Shown: piece after piece, positions 1 to 4,729 of the stretch
Layout: the number at the start of each line of letters is the position of its first letter
Position numbering within the stretch: the first letter of the stretch is position 1
The notes under the pieces: generated by a model
Told to the model about the DNA's origin: nothing
The model's input: the letters and a program-made list of their open reading frames with translations, nothing else
Databases searched by the model: none
Source of the DNA: Candidatus Bathyarchaeota archaeon
GTDB lineage: Archaea; Thermoproteota; Bathyarchaeia; Bathyarchaeales; WUQV01
Assembly: GCA_009889585.1 (NCBI GenBank)
Contig: WUQV01000012.1
Location: 1 to 5,962, forward strand
Length of the DNA stretch: 5,962 bases
Reading direction: 5' to 3'
Translations under genes and position numbers: made by a program

Positions 1-29
1 CGCTGGTTCAAATCCGGCCCTCGGCACCA
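1..29 (+). tRNA. 3' part of a tRNA gene (T-arm, acceptor strand, encoded CCA)
   Basis: Bases 2-18 form a T-arm: GCTGG pairs with CCGGC around the loop TTCAAAT. Bases 19-25 (CCTCGGC) are the 3' acceptor strand, 26 is the discriminator A, and 27-29 are a genome-encoded CCA. The matching 5' acceptor strand would be GCCGAGG, to the left of the window. The anticodon is outside the window, so the amino acid is unknown. The antisense of this segment is read by the coding fragment that starts at 206, which is the usual sign that this tRNA served as an attachment site for an archaeal integrase. Confidence 0.9.
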
Positions 30-206
30 CTCCTCGACATTATTTGGGTTTTTCTTCGATTCTATCTGTAAAAATTCGCCCTTTAAACGTTTTATTGTCT
101 CTTTTAAGGCATTTTCAGCTATTTTAGAGACGTTTAAGCCCAAAGCTTTTGCTTCTCTTAACACGTCTTCATCTATCCTTATCGAGGTGATTACGGACTT
201 GCTCAT
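1..206 (-). CDS. int(N)-like fragment: ribbon-helix-helix N-terminus reading into the tRNA
   Basis: Read from ATG 206 leftward, the frame begins MSKSVITSIRIDEDVLREAK and continues LGLNVSKIAENALKETIKRL. This is a ribbon-helix-helix / CcdA-antitoxin-like domain: a beta strand around VITSIRI and two amphipathic helices. A linker follows, and the frame then runs straight through the tRNA antisense as WCRGPDLNQR and off the window. In SSV-type integrases the attachment site lies inside the gene and encodes a similar tRNA-antisense peptide (SSV1 has PPGFEPGT). Integration splits the gene and leaves int(N) overlapping the intact tRNA. I therefore infer an int(N) remnant. The alternative is a free-standing antitoxin whose 3' end overlaps the tRNA. 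A TATA element centred at 240 fits an almost leaderless start at 206. Confidence 0.6.
   Translation of the reverse strand, partial: MSKSVITSIRIDEDVLREAKALGLNVSKIAENALKETIKRLKGEFLQIESKKNPNNVEEWCRGPDLNQ
49..53 (+). terminator. T-run terminator of the tRNA gene
   Basis: A run of five T followed by CTTC lies 20 nt after the encoded CCA. Short T-runs terminate archaeal transcription. It lies inside the opposing coding fragment, so its role is inferred from position only. Confidence 0.4.
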
Positions 207-228
207 CCCGATCAGGAGTATTAGGCGT

Positions 229-247
229 AATACAAGTATAAAGTATT
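229..247. promoter_or_regulatory. Bidirectional TATA element inside an inverted repeat
   Basis: The TATA box TATAAAG (237-243) reads as CTTTATAC on the other strand. Its centre (about 240) is 34 nt from both the ATG at 206 (minus) and the ATG at 274 (plus). That spacing gives leaders of roughly 8 nt for both. AATAC (229-233) and GTATT (243-247) form an inverted repeat around the box, a possible operator. The divergent minus-strand gene encodes a ribbon-helix-helix domain, so autoregulation is conceivable but not shown. Confidence 0.5.
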
Positions 248-273
248 CGCATGCAAAGCCATTCGGCTTGAGG

Positions 274-606
274 ATGGAGAATTTTGAGAATGCTTATAAA
301 GAGAATATAGAAAGCTTTATAAGGCTTTGTGAACGAAATAAGAACAGGGATAACGTGGTAAGTTTAAACAGCTGCTTGAAATATTTTAAAAGGAGCAAGT
401 CTGAAGTCGAAATTATAGTTACGAACTTTCCTGATGAGGATTCTTCACGGTATCCTACAATGTCTAAAGAGGCGGAGGAAACTTTAAAAATGCTTACAGA
501 AAGATATAGGGCAAAGCTTTGTGAAGTAGCGGAGAAGATAGCGAAAAAGAAGGGAAGGGATTACGTCAAAATAGAAGATGTAAGGGAAGCTATAAGGAAG
601 GTATAA
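274..606 (+). CDS. Small protein with a C-terminal histone-fold-like region
   Basis: This 110-residue protein is not a canonical histone, but residues 63-110 align without gaps to helix 2, loop 2 and helix 3 of archaeal histones. Helix 2 is about 64-93. The motif GRDYV (94-98) stands where histones have GRKTI/V, and EDVREA (101-106) matches the EDIxxA start of helix 3. Residues 1-60 are charged and mostly helical, with no recognisable helix 1. The frame is open back to GTG 187, but that start would overlap the divergent gene and lacks a promoter. ATG 274 lies 34 nt from a TATA box and is preferred. It is the first gene after int(N), directly followed by a second histone-fold-like gene, so a paired role is likely. 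DNA binding is inferred from the fold only. A CBF/NF-Y-type fold is the main alternative. Confidence 0.65.
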   Translation: MENFENAYKENIESFIRLCERNKNRDNVVSLNSCLKYFKRSKSEVEIIVTNFPDEDSSRYPTMSKEAEETLKMLTERYRAKLCEVAEKIAKKKGRDYVKIEDVREAIRKV

Positions 607-625
607 GCTAGTATTTCCAAGGCGA

Positions 626-937
626 ATTAATTTCACTGATAAGGCTAAACAAGATCTTGATCAAAAGATAGAATTATATCGAGAAACTAAAGAAACGCTT
701 GCACGCTTAATTGCTTTGAAGAGAGGACATAAAGAGATAACTCAAAATGATGTAAAGAAAGCTGATGAAAAGATTAAACGTGAAATACGTGTTCCAGCAG
801 TTTTCATTGGATTGGCACTATTTCAAATCGGTTTAATCATTAACTATGGCTTAAATGTATTACCAATTACAGTATGTATTGCATTAATGATTCTACCAAT
901 AATGTTAATAATTTACTATTTTAAGAAATTAGTTTAA
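626..937 (+). CDS. Histone-fold-like protein with two C-terminal membrane helices; start uncertain
   Basis: From ATT 626 the frame gives 103 residues. Residues 2-50 align without gaps to histone helix 2, loop 2 and helix 3: FTDKAK near the start of helix 2, GHKEI (34-38) in place of GRKTI, and NDVKKA (41-46) in place of EDIELA. Two hydrophobic segments follow, about 56-76 (PAVFIGLALFQIGLI) and 78-98 (LPITVCIALMILPIMLI), separated by a short Asn/Gly turn. The tail is YYFKKLV. The result would be a histone fold tethered to the membrane. No ATG, GTG or TTG lies before the fold. The frame opens at 596, inside the end of the preceding gene, and the first standard codon (TTG 716) would cut off helix 2. 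So the start is non-standard (ATT), lost, or reached by frameshifting from the upstream gene. I recall membrane-tailed histones from prokaryotic surveys but cannot verify it here. Confidence 0.5.
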   Translation: MNFTDKAKQDLDQKIELYRETKETLARLIALKRGHKEITQNDVKKADEKIKREIRVPAVFIGLALFQIGLIINYGLNVLPITVCIALMILPIMLIIYYFKKLV

Positions 938-1155
938 AAGGTGATAACAGTATTTACTATTTTATCGCACATACTCCTTAAGAAATTTTGACAAAATATC
1001 GTAATGTTACTTCAAGCCCTGTATTTTGGCTTGTCTCCATAATCCTTCTAGGAAATATCGAACTTCGAGCCGCTGAACATCTAAACGTTACTACAATTTA
1101 AACGTAAATCGGTACCAAAAACCCAAGACCTCTAATATCCGATTTCCTTCATTAT
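938..1155. other. AT-rich gap without a supported gene
   Basis: All frames on both strands are broken by stops. A short minus-strand peptide beginning MFSGSKFDIS (near 1078) is interrupted at once and shows no recognisable motif. TCTAATAT (1131-1138) lies about 24 nt before the next start and could be a weak TATA box for it. Confidence 0.5.
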
Positions 1156-1398
1156 TTGGTGCCGAATGATGAAGACATTTCGACCAGGCTTGACGAATGG
1201 GAGCTAAAGCTGTTGATGGCGTTGCTTTACGCCGCGGTCGAAAGAGAAAGGATTGAGATGAAGCTCAGGCGCAGGCTAGCTAAATCCGGCTCATACGACG
1301 ACCAGTTAAAGAGCCTGGACGAAAGGGAGGAGGATTACAAAAGGATAAGGAGGCTTTACAAGAGGTTGGATAAGCTTTATACGCAAACGATTGGTTAG
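1156..1398 (+). CDS. Small charged coiled-coil protein of unknown function
   Basis: The frame encodes 80 residues from TTG 1156, or 79 from the adjacent GTG 1159. I do not recognise the family. After a short acidic start (PNDEDIST), residues about 10-37 form a helix with regular leucines (LDEWELKLLMALLYAAVERE). A basic turn (KLRRRLAKSGSYDD) and a second helix about 50-75, rich in Lys, Arg, Glu and Leu, follow. The shape is an antiparallel helical hairpin or coiled coil, probably oligomeric, without membrane segments or cysteines. Base composition is clearly more GC-rich than the histone-like genes to its left, suggesting a different origin. A weak TATA at 1131-1138 would make it leaderless. 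It sits inside the putative integrated element. Confidence 0.6.
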   Translation: MVPNDEDISTRLDEWELKLLMALLYAAVERERIEMKLRRRLAKSGSYDDQLKSLDEREEDYKRIRRLYKRLDKLYTQTIG

Positions 1399-1403
1399 CT
1401 TTG

Positions 1404-1417
1404 TAAGCAATTGCTTA
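1404..1417. repeat. 14-bp perfect palindrome after the coiled-coil gene
   Basis: TAAGCAA is followed directly by its reverse complement TTGCTTA, six bases after the stop codon. It could be a protein-binding site or a transcript-end structure. No T-run follows it. Confidence 0.4.
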
Positions 1418-1428
1418 AGGAAAGATTG

Positions 1429-1717
1429 CTATTGATTCCTAGGCCTTAAATCTTTGAAATGATGTTTGAATATTTCTCCATTTTCCTTCATAAACTCTAA
1501 TAAGTAAACGCTTGTGTCAACACTAACGTAAAGATATCAAAGGTTGTATCCGCCCTAAGCTTAACTTCTTTATAGGATTTAGCTTTTACTTCTTTAACGA
1601 GGTATCTAAAGGTCTCAGGATGTATTATACGAAGTTCTGAGAAAACTTCATTTTTCTTGTAATATCCGGCGCTACTATCGCATCATCAATTTTCAAGCTA
1701 ACGCTAAGGGAGACCAT
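1429..1717 (-). pseudogene. Eroded gene of unknown family, two frameshifts
   Basis: Three consecutive frames on the minus strand join into one protein of about 95 residues. The first begins MVSLSVSLKIDDAIVAPDIT at ATG 1717. A single-base loss in an A-run shifts it to NEVFSELRIIHPETFRYLVK and on to KLRADTTF. A second shift near 1530 leads to VSVDTSVYLLEFMKENGEIF and a stop at 1429. The pieces have normal amino-acid composition and abut without gaps, which supports a decayed real gene. I do not recognise the family. It lies directly downstream of the broken integrase and in the same orientation, so it was probably part of the same element. Confidence 0.45.
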
Positions 1718-1769
1718 CTAACCAACCCTTCGTAAATCCTTTTACTAATCATAAAGGATGTCATAGACT

Positions 1770-2593
1770 TTAGCTTAAGACTTTTAGGTTAGCTTTATCA
1801 TAAATTTCTCTTAACATTCTTATTCCTTGAGGTGTGTAATGCTTTGCTAAAACGTTTTTAGGCGTTCTTCCTTGAAAGATGTCAATGTATCTATCTGGAA
1901 CGAAGGCCTCGCCCATCTCTTGGCTAAAGAAGTCCCTTAAATCCTTAGGCTTCAAGCATACCTTAGACTTTTCTTTAGCCTTGTTTCACTCAAGAACAAA
2001 AGTACCATGGGTCAGTAGAAAGAGCTTCTCGCTTCTTTTCTGCCAAGGATTTTTAATCTTCTCAAACTCCTTAAGGTAAAATTCAGCCTCTTCATTGTAA
2101 AAAGATATTCCTGAATGCTTGTTTTTCCGAAATGACAATTAGGTATAATACATCTAAGATTTCTATCGATGTCTCCTTTCTTCAAGTTTAAAACCTCGCC
2201 TTTTCTTAGCCCCGATGTGGCTAGAAAGAGGGCAATGCACTTAACCTCTATACTATCTATGGCTTCAATGAATCTCTTCACTTTCTCCAGCTCTATCTCC
2301 TCTTTATCTTAAGAGAGCTTGTAGGGTGCTTATAACCATCCATAAAAGGCAAACCTTTGTAATCCCTGAAATAAGCTTTGAAGGCAGAGATTATGTTAGA
2401 GACGTAATCAGGTTTACAAGTTTCTTTTGGATATAGGCTTGAATATCTCTATCAGCAATAACTTTTCTATCTTTAAGATAGGCCTTAACTCTTCGAGCAT
2501 AATGCCCAGTAGTCTCTTTGCTTAAGTTTAATTTTGCATGACAAAGAGCTTAAAATCCTCTAAATCCTCAAGCATTCTCTTATTCTCAAGCAC
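1770..2593 (-). pseudogene. Broken SSV-type tyrosine recombinase (int(C)-like)
   Basis: The whole core of an archaeal tyrosine recombinase can be read on the minus strand across several frames. The N-terminal SAM-like domain includes MLEDLEDFKLFVMQN, then LSKETTGHYARRVKAYLKD, then SNIISAFKAYFRDYKGLPF. The catalytic part has ALFLATSGLRKGEVLNLKKG with the first catalytic Arg, CIIPNCHFGKT, then GISFYNEEAEFYLKEFEK. The C-terminus has PKDLRDFFSQEM (KxxR in place of HxxR, as in SSV1) and QGRTPKNVLAKHYT with the Tyr nucleophile. Frameshifts lie near 2535, 2425, 2300 and 2110, and an in-frame TGA is at 1988-1986. It is inactive. It starts right at the SAM-like domain with no tRNA-antisense peptide, as expected for int(C), and its orientation matches the int(N) fragment at 206-1. 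Confidence 0.85.
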
Positions 2594-2596
2594 CAC
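2585..2596 (+). repeat. Possible eroded second attachment site
   Basis: CTCAAGCACCAC here resembles CTCGGCACCAC at the tRNA 3' end (20-30): the CTC and the 7-mer GCACCAC are shared, with a change and one extra base between them. It lies exactly where the distal att copy should be, directly upstream of the int(C)-like start. The match is short and could be chance. Confidence 0.25.
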
Positions 2597-2785
2597 GGAT
2601 TAATCAGCGACAAGTTGAAAGGCACATTATCCCTTCCGTTTTTAATTGATTAAGGACGCTGTTACCGTAAAGCTCCTGAAGAAATTTTGATTTGATTATA
2701 CTTTTAACATCATTTCTTCCTGAATTTGAAACACCATCAAGTAAATAATTAAATATGCGAAAGATAATAAGGGCCTCGTAGGTTA
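2597..2785. other. Gap with a promoter and an uncertain minus-strand frame
   Basis: A minus-strand frame ending at 2604 stays open for about 60 codons and includes NDVKSIIKSKFLQELYGNSV, but it has no usable start and no motif I recognise. It may be a fragment of an older gene. The right part carries the promoter of the following gene. Confidence 0.3.
2747..2756 (+). promoter_or_regulatory. TATA box of the retropepsin pseudogene
   Basis: AATTAAATAT lies about 34 nt before the ATG at 2786, giving a predicted leader of 8-10 nt. Confidence 0.45.
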
Positions 2786-3138
2786 TGGAAGCGTTGAAGG
2801 TTAAGGATCGAGTAAGAATTTACAAGAACGATAAATCGATAGAAGTTGACGCATTATTCGATTCAGGATCCGCCAAAAGCTTTTGGCGGAAAAGCTCGGC
2901 TACGAGCCGTACGCAGAGCCTATTAAAGCTCCGTTGGCTGTGAAAGGTCATGAGGCGGAAGTCATAAGAAATTTAACAGTCTACCTAAGATGGCAGGTTA
3001 TAAGTTGCTCCTTATGGAAGTCCTAGGCGTAATAGAAGTGTTAAGAGTGAGTGTAATAATCAGGGTGACATAATGGAGAAGGATAGAATTACCTTAAAGA
3101 GAATACCGCCGAGGCTTTATCTTTTCCAATTTTCATGA
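2786..3138 (+). pseudogene. Retropepsin-like (clan AA) aspartic protease, frameshifted
   Basis: The gene starts MEALKVKDRVRIYKNDKSIE at ATG 2786 and contains LFDSGSAKSF, the D-[ST]-G catalytic loop of single-domain retropepsin-like proteases. A one-base loss at the centre of a perfect palindrome (2869-2890) moves the sequence to a second frame, LAEKLGYEPYAEPIKAPLAV and on to NLTVYLR. A second shift near 2990 gives AGYKLLLMEVLGVIEV and VSVII. A third near 3060 gives GDIMEKDRITL and a stop at 3138. VSVII followed by GDIMEK corresponds to the conserved V-I-I-G-x-D segment of the family. Total length is about 117 codons, normal for the family. It is a divergent paralogue of the intact gene at 4730. 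Its stop overlaps the next start as ATGA. Confidence 0.8.
2869..2890. repeat. 22-bp perfect palindrome at the protease frameshift
   Basis: TCCGCCAAAAG is followed by its exact reverse complement CTTTTGGCGGA. The protease frame requires one additional T in the right arm (Ser-Phe-Leu-Ala read as AGC TTT TTG GCG), which would make it a quasi-palindrome. The single deletion both breaks the gene and perfects the palindrome. Confidence 0.85.
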
Positions 3139-3353
3139 CTTCTTCGCTTGGTAAACTTTATGGGATTCGGAAATGTGATGTGAGCGATGCTCGAGAGATA
3201 TTATCTGTCGTAAATAATAGGATGGCGAAGCACCTAAGGGATGTTAACGTTAACATAAGTGAGGTAACCCGTAGGTACATCATTAGCAAGGGCAAGAGGA
3301 TGAAGGTCACGGGCCCCGTCTTCGTCGGGATATCTGCTGAAGTCGTTGAGTAA
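3135..3353 (+). CDS. Hypothetical 72-residue protein coupled to the protease gene
   Basis: ATG 3135 overlaps the protease stop TGA (3136-3138) by four bases, ATGA, a classic translational coupling arrangement. The protein begins MTSSLGKLYGIRKCDVSDAR, continues with a helical stretch (AREILSVVNNRMAKHL), and ends in a probable beta region (RMKVTGPVFVGISAEVVE). There is no membrane segment and only one cysteine, and I do not recognise a family. The frame is intact although the upstream partner is decayed, so it may be a leftover or a truncated gene. The intact protease at 4730 also has an ATG overlapping its stop, suggesting such proteases tend to be followed by a coupled small gene, but the two downstream peptides are not visibly similar. 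Confidence 0.45.
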   Translation: MTSSLGKLYGIRKCDVSDAREILSVVNNRMAKHLRDVNVNISEVTRRYIISKGKRMKVTGPVFVGISAEVVE

Positions 3354-3413
3354 GACCATCAGCGTGAGCCTCCCCTTATCCTAATGGAAAGCTCAGAAAG
3401 GGCTGAGGAAATC

Positions 3414-3422
3414 TTTATATAA
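3414..3422 (+). promoter_or_regulatory. Strong TATA box upstream of the gene at 3449
   Basis: TTTATATAA preceded by the purine-rich GAGGAAATC (BRE-like) is the best promoter match in the window. Its centre is about 31 nt before ATG 3449, predicting a leader of about 5 nt. A small inverted repeat CTCAG/CTGAG (3392-3407) lies just upstream. Confidence 0.65.
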
Positions 3423-3448
3423 TGGCTGGCTAATCAATGATTAGGGAC

Positions 3449-3754
3449 ATGGCTTTCTAGAAAGATGAAGAGTTCAGCTTAGTGAACCACGAAGGAGATT
3501 TGCATGTATATCGAAAAGGAGTTGTAGGTCCTTGCGACGTAGTAGAAGGCTTCTTTAAGCCAGACGATAAACCAATAGTACGTACTACATCATATTGCAC
3601 CAGAGCTGGTGAGCCGGTCATAGTTTTAATCGGAGCGAAGAGAAAGGAGCCGTTTGAAGGATTTCGAATAGTGATTTCAAGGATCGACGGAAAGATGCTG
3701 TTCAAAGCTTCATATATTGAAGGATTGCCGAAAAGATCTCGTACGTGCAGGTAA
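3449..3754 (+). pseudogene. Hypothetical protein with an amber codon at position 4
   Basis: The promoter at 3414 points to ATG 3449, which reads Met-Ala-Phe-TAG-Lys-Asp-Glu-Glu-Phe and then continues open. AAG to TAG is one base change and would restore MAFKKDEEFSLVNHEGDL. The rest has 90 residues: HVYRKGVVGPCDVVEGFF, then PIVRTTSYCTRAGEPVIVLI, then EGFRIVISRIDGKMLFKASY. It looks beta-rich and globular, with two cysteines and no membrane segment. I do not recognise it. GTG 3482 could serve as an internal start for a slightly shortened protein, but has neither a promoter at the right distance nor a ribosome binding site. The 3' end overlaps the start of the acetyltransferase pseudogene by 10 nt, so the two were probably co-transcribed. 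Confidence 0.55.
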
Positions 3755-3919
3755 TTGAAATGGATATAGGTAGTTTTTGCCACTAGGTCGTAAATAAGAG
3801 TAATGCTGAGGCTTATAGGAAGATAATTCCACTGGAGTACTTTAAGGAACCCGTTTTTACTTACGATGACATCTTGAAGAGATTCGGCGAAATGACTTTC
3901 TATAGTTATGAGTTAGAGG

Positions 3920-4150
3920 TTGACACTCTCCACGACTAAGGTCGGGAGGTTCTCGCTTCTGGTGATGCTTCATCGCTCAGCGACTCATCGGTGTTTGCCT
4001 CGTCCTTCATGGCTCGCACCTTCGAAGCGAAGGGCGTGCCACCGCCCCGTTATCCCTACCCTCAAAGCTGAGCCCTTAGGGCTTGTCGCTAAGCCCGTTC
4101 GACTCAGCCTTTCAACGGGCTTGGGATTATCGGCACCCTCACGGGGTGCG
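3920..4150 (-). ncRNA. Candidate omega-RNA-like structured region at the element's right end
   Basis: Five hairpins follow one another: GCACCC/GGGTGC (4133-4149), AAGCCCGTT/AACGGGCTT (4091-4122), AGCCC/GGGCT (4071-4083), CCTTCG/CGAAGG (4019-4033) and the right-end hairpin (3928-3948). Most stems are perfect, in a GC-rich block within an AT-rich region. In IS200/IS605 elements the guide RNA of TnpB (omega-RNA / reRNA) comes from the tnpB 3' end and finishes at the right end, so position and direction fit. Transcription is not shown. Confidence 0.4.
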
Positions 4151-4240
4151 TCGTCCTGTTTCCGCCTTAACGGCAGGCCGTCCCCTCAGGTTCCGACGGG
4201 GTTGGAGGAGCGGAGCGCATTTAAGCGTTACGCCATTCAT

Positions 4241-4260
4241 CCCCTAACTTTAGTTAGGGG
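4241..4260. repeat. Left-end subterminal hairpin of the element
   Basis: CCCCTAAC and GTTAGGGG form a perfect 8-bp stem around TTTA, 18 nt from the element end. Such single-strand hairpins are bound by TnpA in IS200/IS605 elements. On the plus strand it is followed by CTTTTT, so it could also act as a terminator. Confidence 0.8.
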
Positions 4261-4560
4261 CTTTTTGGCTAACTTTTTGTAAAATTGTTGGTGTTACAGC
4301 CCTACAAACTGAGGCTTCACATCCAGGATACGTGCGTTTAGTCTACATACTCCCAGAGTACTAAGGAAAAGGGATAGGGACATCACTTGCAGCCTACATC
4401 GAAGCTGAGGCAAGAAAGTTGAGGCTTAAAAGGCTAAGGGTTCCTTACGTAGTATGAACGCGTATTAGGCATAAACTTTTATGCTAAATTTGGCTTTAAG
4501 GTTGTCGAAAGACGAGAAAAACCTTAGGGGCGCGATCTCTTCTTCGAAAAGGAACCTTGA

Positions 4561-4729
4561 GGAACAACTGATTAACGAGCCTTTAAATTCGGCTGTTAAA
4601 TAAGAATTTCTTTTTAATTAAAAATTCTTCCATCGGAAGAAGAGACACGGGATCGTTGAGAATTAACACGACGGAATGCATAAATCGGACCTCGTTTGTG
4701 AAATATAACCGCTCGGCGGGCTTAAGGAA
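4561..4729. other. AT-rich intergenic region with a hairpin
   Basis: No coding frame is supported. AAGAATTT (4602-4609) and AAATTCTT (4622-4629) form an 8-bp stem whose loop contains a run of five T. This may end transcription from the left. The promoter of the next gene occupies the right end. Confidence 0.45.
4701..4708 (+). promoter_or_regulatory. TATA box of the intact protease gene
   Basis: AAATATAA is centred about 26 nt before ATG 4730, so the mRNA is predicted to be leaderless. The sequence before the ATG (CTTAAGGAA) holds AGGA, but only two bases from the start, too close for a normal ribosome binding site. Confidence 0.6.

Larger units (their letters stand above)
3920..4278 (-). 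mobile_element. Minimal IS200/IS605-family element (IS608-like ends, no intact gene)
   Basis: The boundaries follow from the host gene: deleting 3920-4278 joins the acetyltransferase frame exactly (GAG-GGT-AAA-ATT). On the minus strand the left end is directly preceded by TTAC (4282-4279), and the right end finishes in TCAA (3923-3920). TTAC target and TCAA end are the cleavage signals of IS608 and relatives, which use the single-strand HUH transposase TnpA. Subterminal hairpins lie at both ends: 4241-4260 (CCCCTAAC/GTTAGGGG) and 3928-3948 (CTCC-A-CGAC/GTCG-GGAG). The interior is GC-rich and structured. A partly open minus-strand frame (NALRSSNPVGT, stop, GDGLPLRRKQDDAPREGADN) looks like the low-complexity tail of archaeal TnpB, but no zinc finger or catalytic residues remain. 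It must have been moved in trans. Confidence 0.8.
3745..4560 (+). pseudogene. GNAT-family N-acetyltransferase, interrupted by a 359-bp element and stops
   Basis: Without the inserted element (3920-4278) the gene encodes about 150 residues, normal for a GNAT enzyme that transfers acetyl from acetyl-CoA to an amine. The left part reads VVNKSNAEAYRKIIPLEYFK then TYDDILKRFGEMTFYSYELE. Across the junction it continues GKIVGVTALQTEASHPGYVR and LVYILPEY. The acetyl-CoA loop Q-G-K-G-I-G follows, with its Gln codon changed to TAA (4362-4364). The C-terminus is INFYAKFGFKVVERREKP, a TAG (4525-4527) where the family has Trp, and GRDLFFEKEP with a stop at 4560. There is also a TAG at codon 14 (3784) and a frameshift near 4445. 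The start is taken as GTG 3745, overlapping the preceding gene. The acceptor substrate is unknown. The gene is certainly dead. Confidence 0.85.

Noticed and set aside
1879..2079. A plus-strand open frame of 66 codons
   Set aside because: It lies opposite the recognisable integrase C-terminus (KxxR and catalytic Tyr region) and is its shadow.
3457..3783. A 108-codon minus-strand open frame
   Set aside because: It is the antisense of the promoted gene at 3449-3754. It has no promoter, and the plus-strand frame has the better coding character.
4126..4140. TATCGGCACCCTCAC as a second copy of the tRNA-end att
   Set aside because: Only TCGGCACC is shared with the tRNA, and it belongs to a hairpin of the transposable element, not next to any integrase end.
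3920..4282. A 120-codon plus-strand open frame rich in Ser, Arg and Pro
   Set aside because: It coincides almost exactly with the GC-rich IS200/IS605-type element, has unnatural composition, and is explained as a chance frame opposite a structured region.
3449..4560. Three in-frame TAG codons, suggesting amber recoding such as pyrrolysine
   Set aside because: The same block also contains TAA and frameshift lesions, and the integrase has TGA. Each TAG is one substitution from an expected Lys or Trp codon or is unexplained, so ordinary decay fits better.
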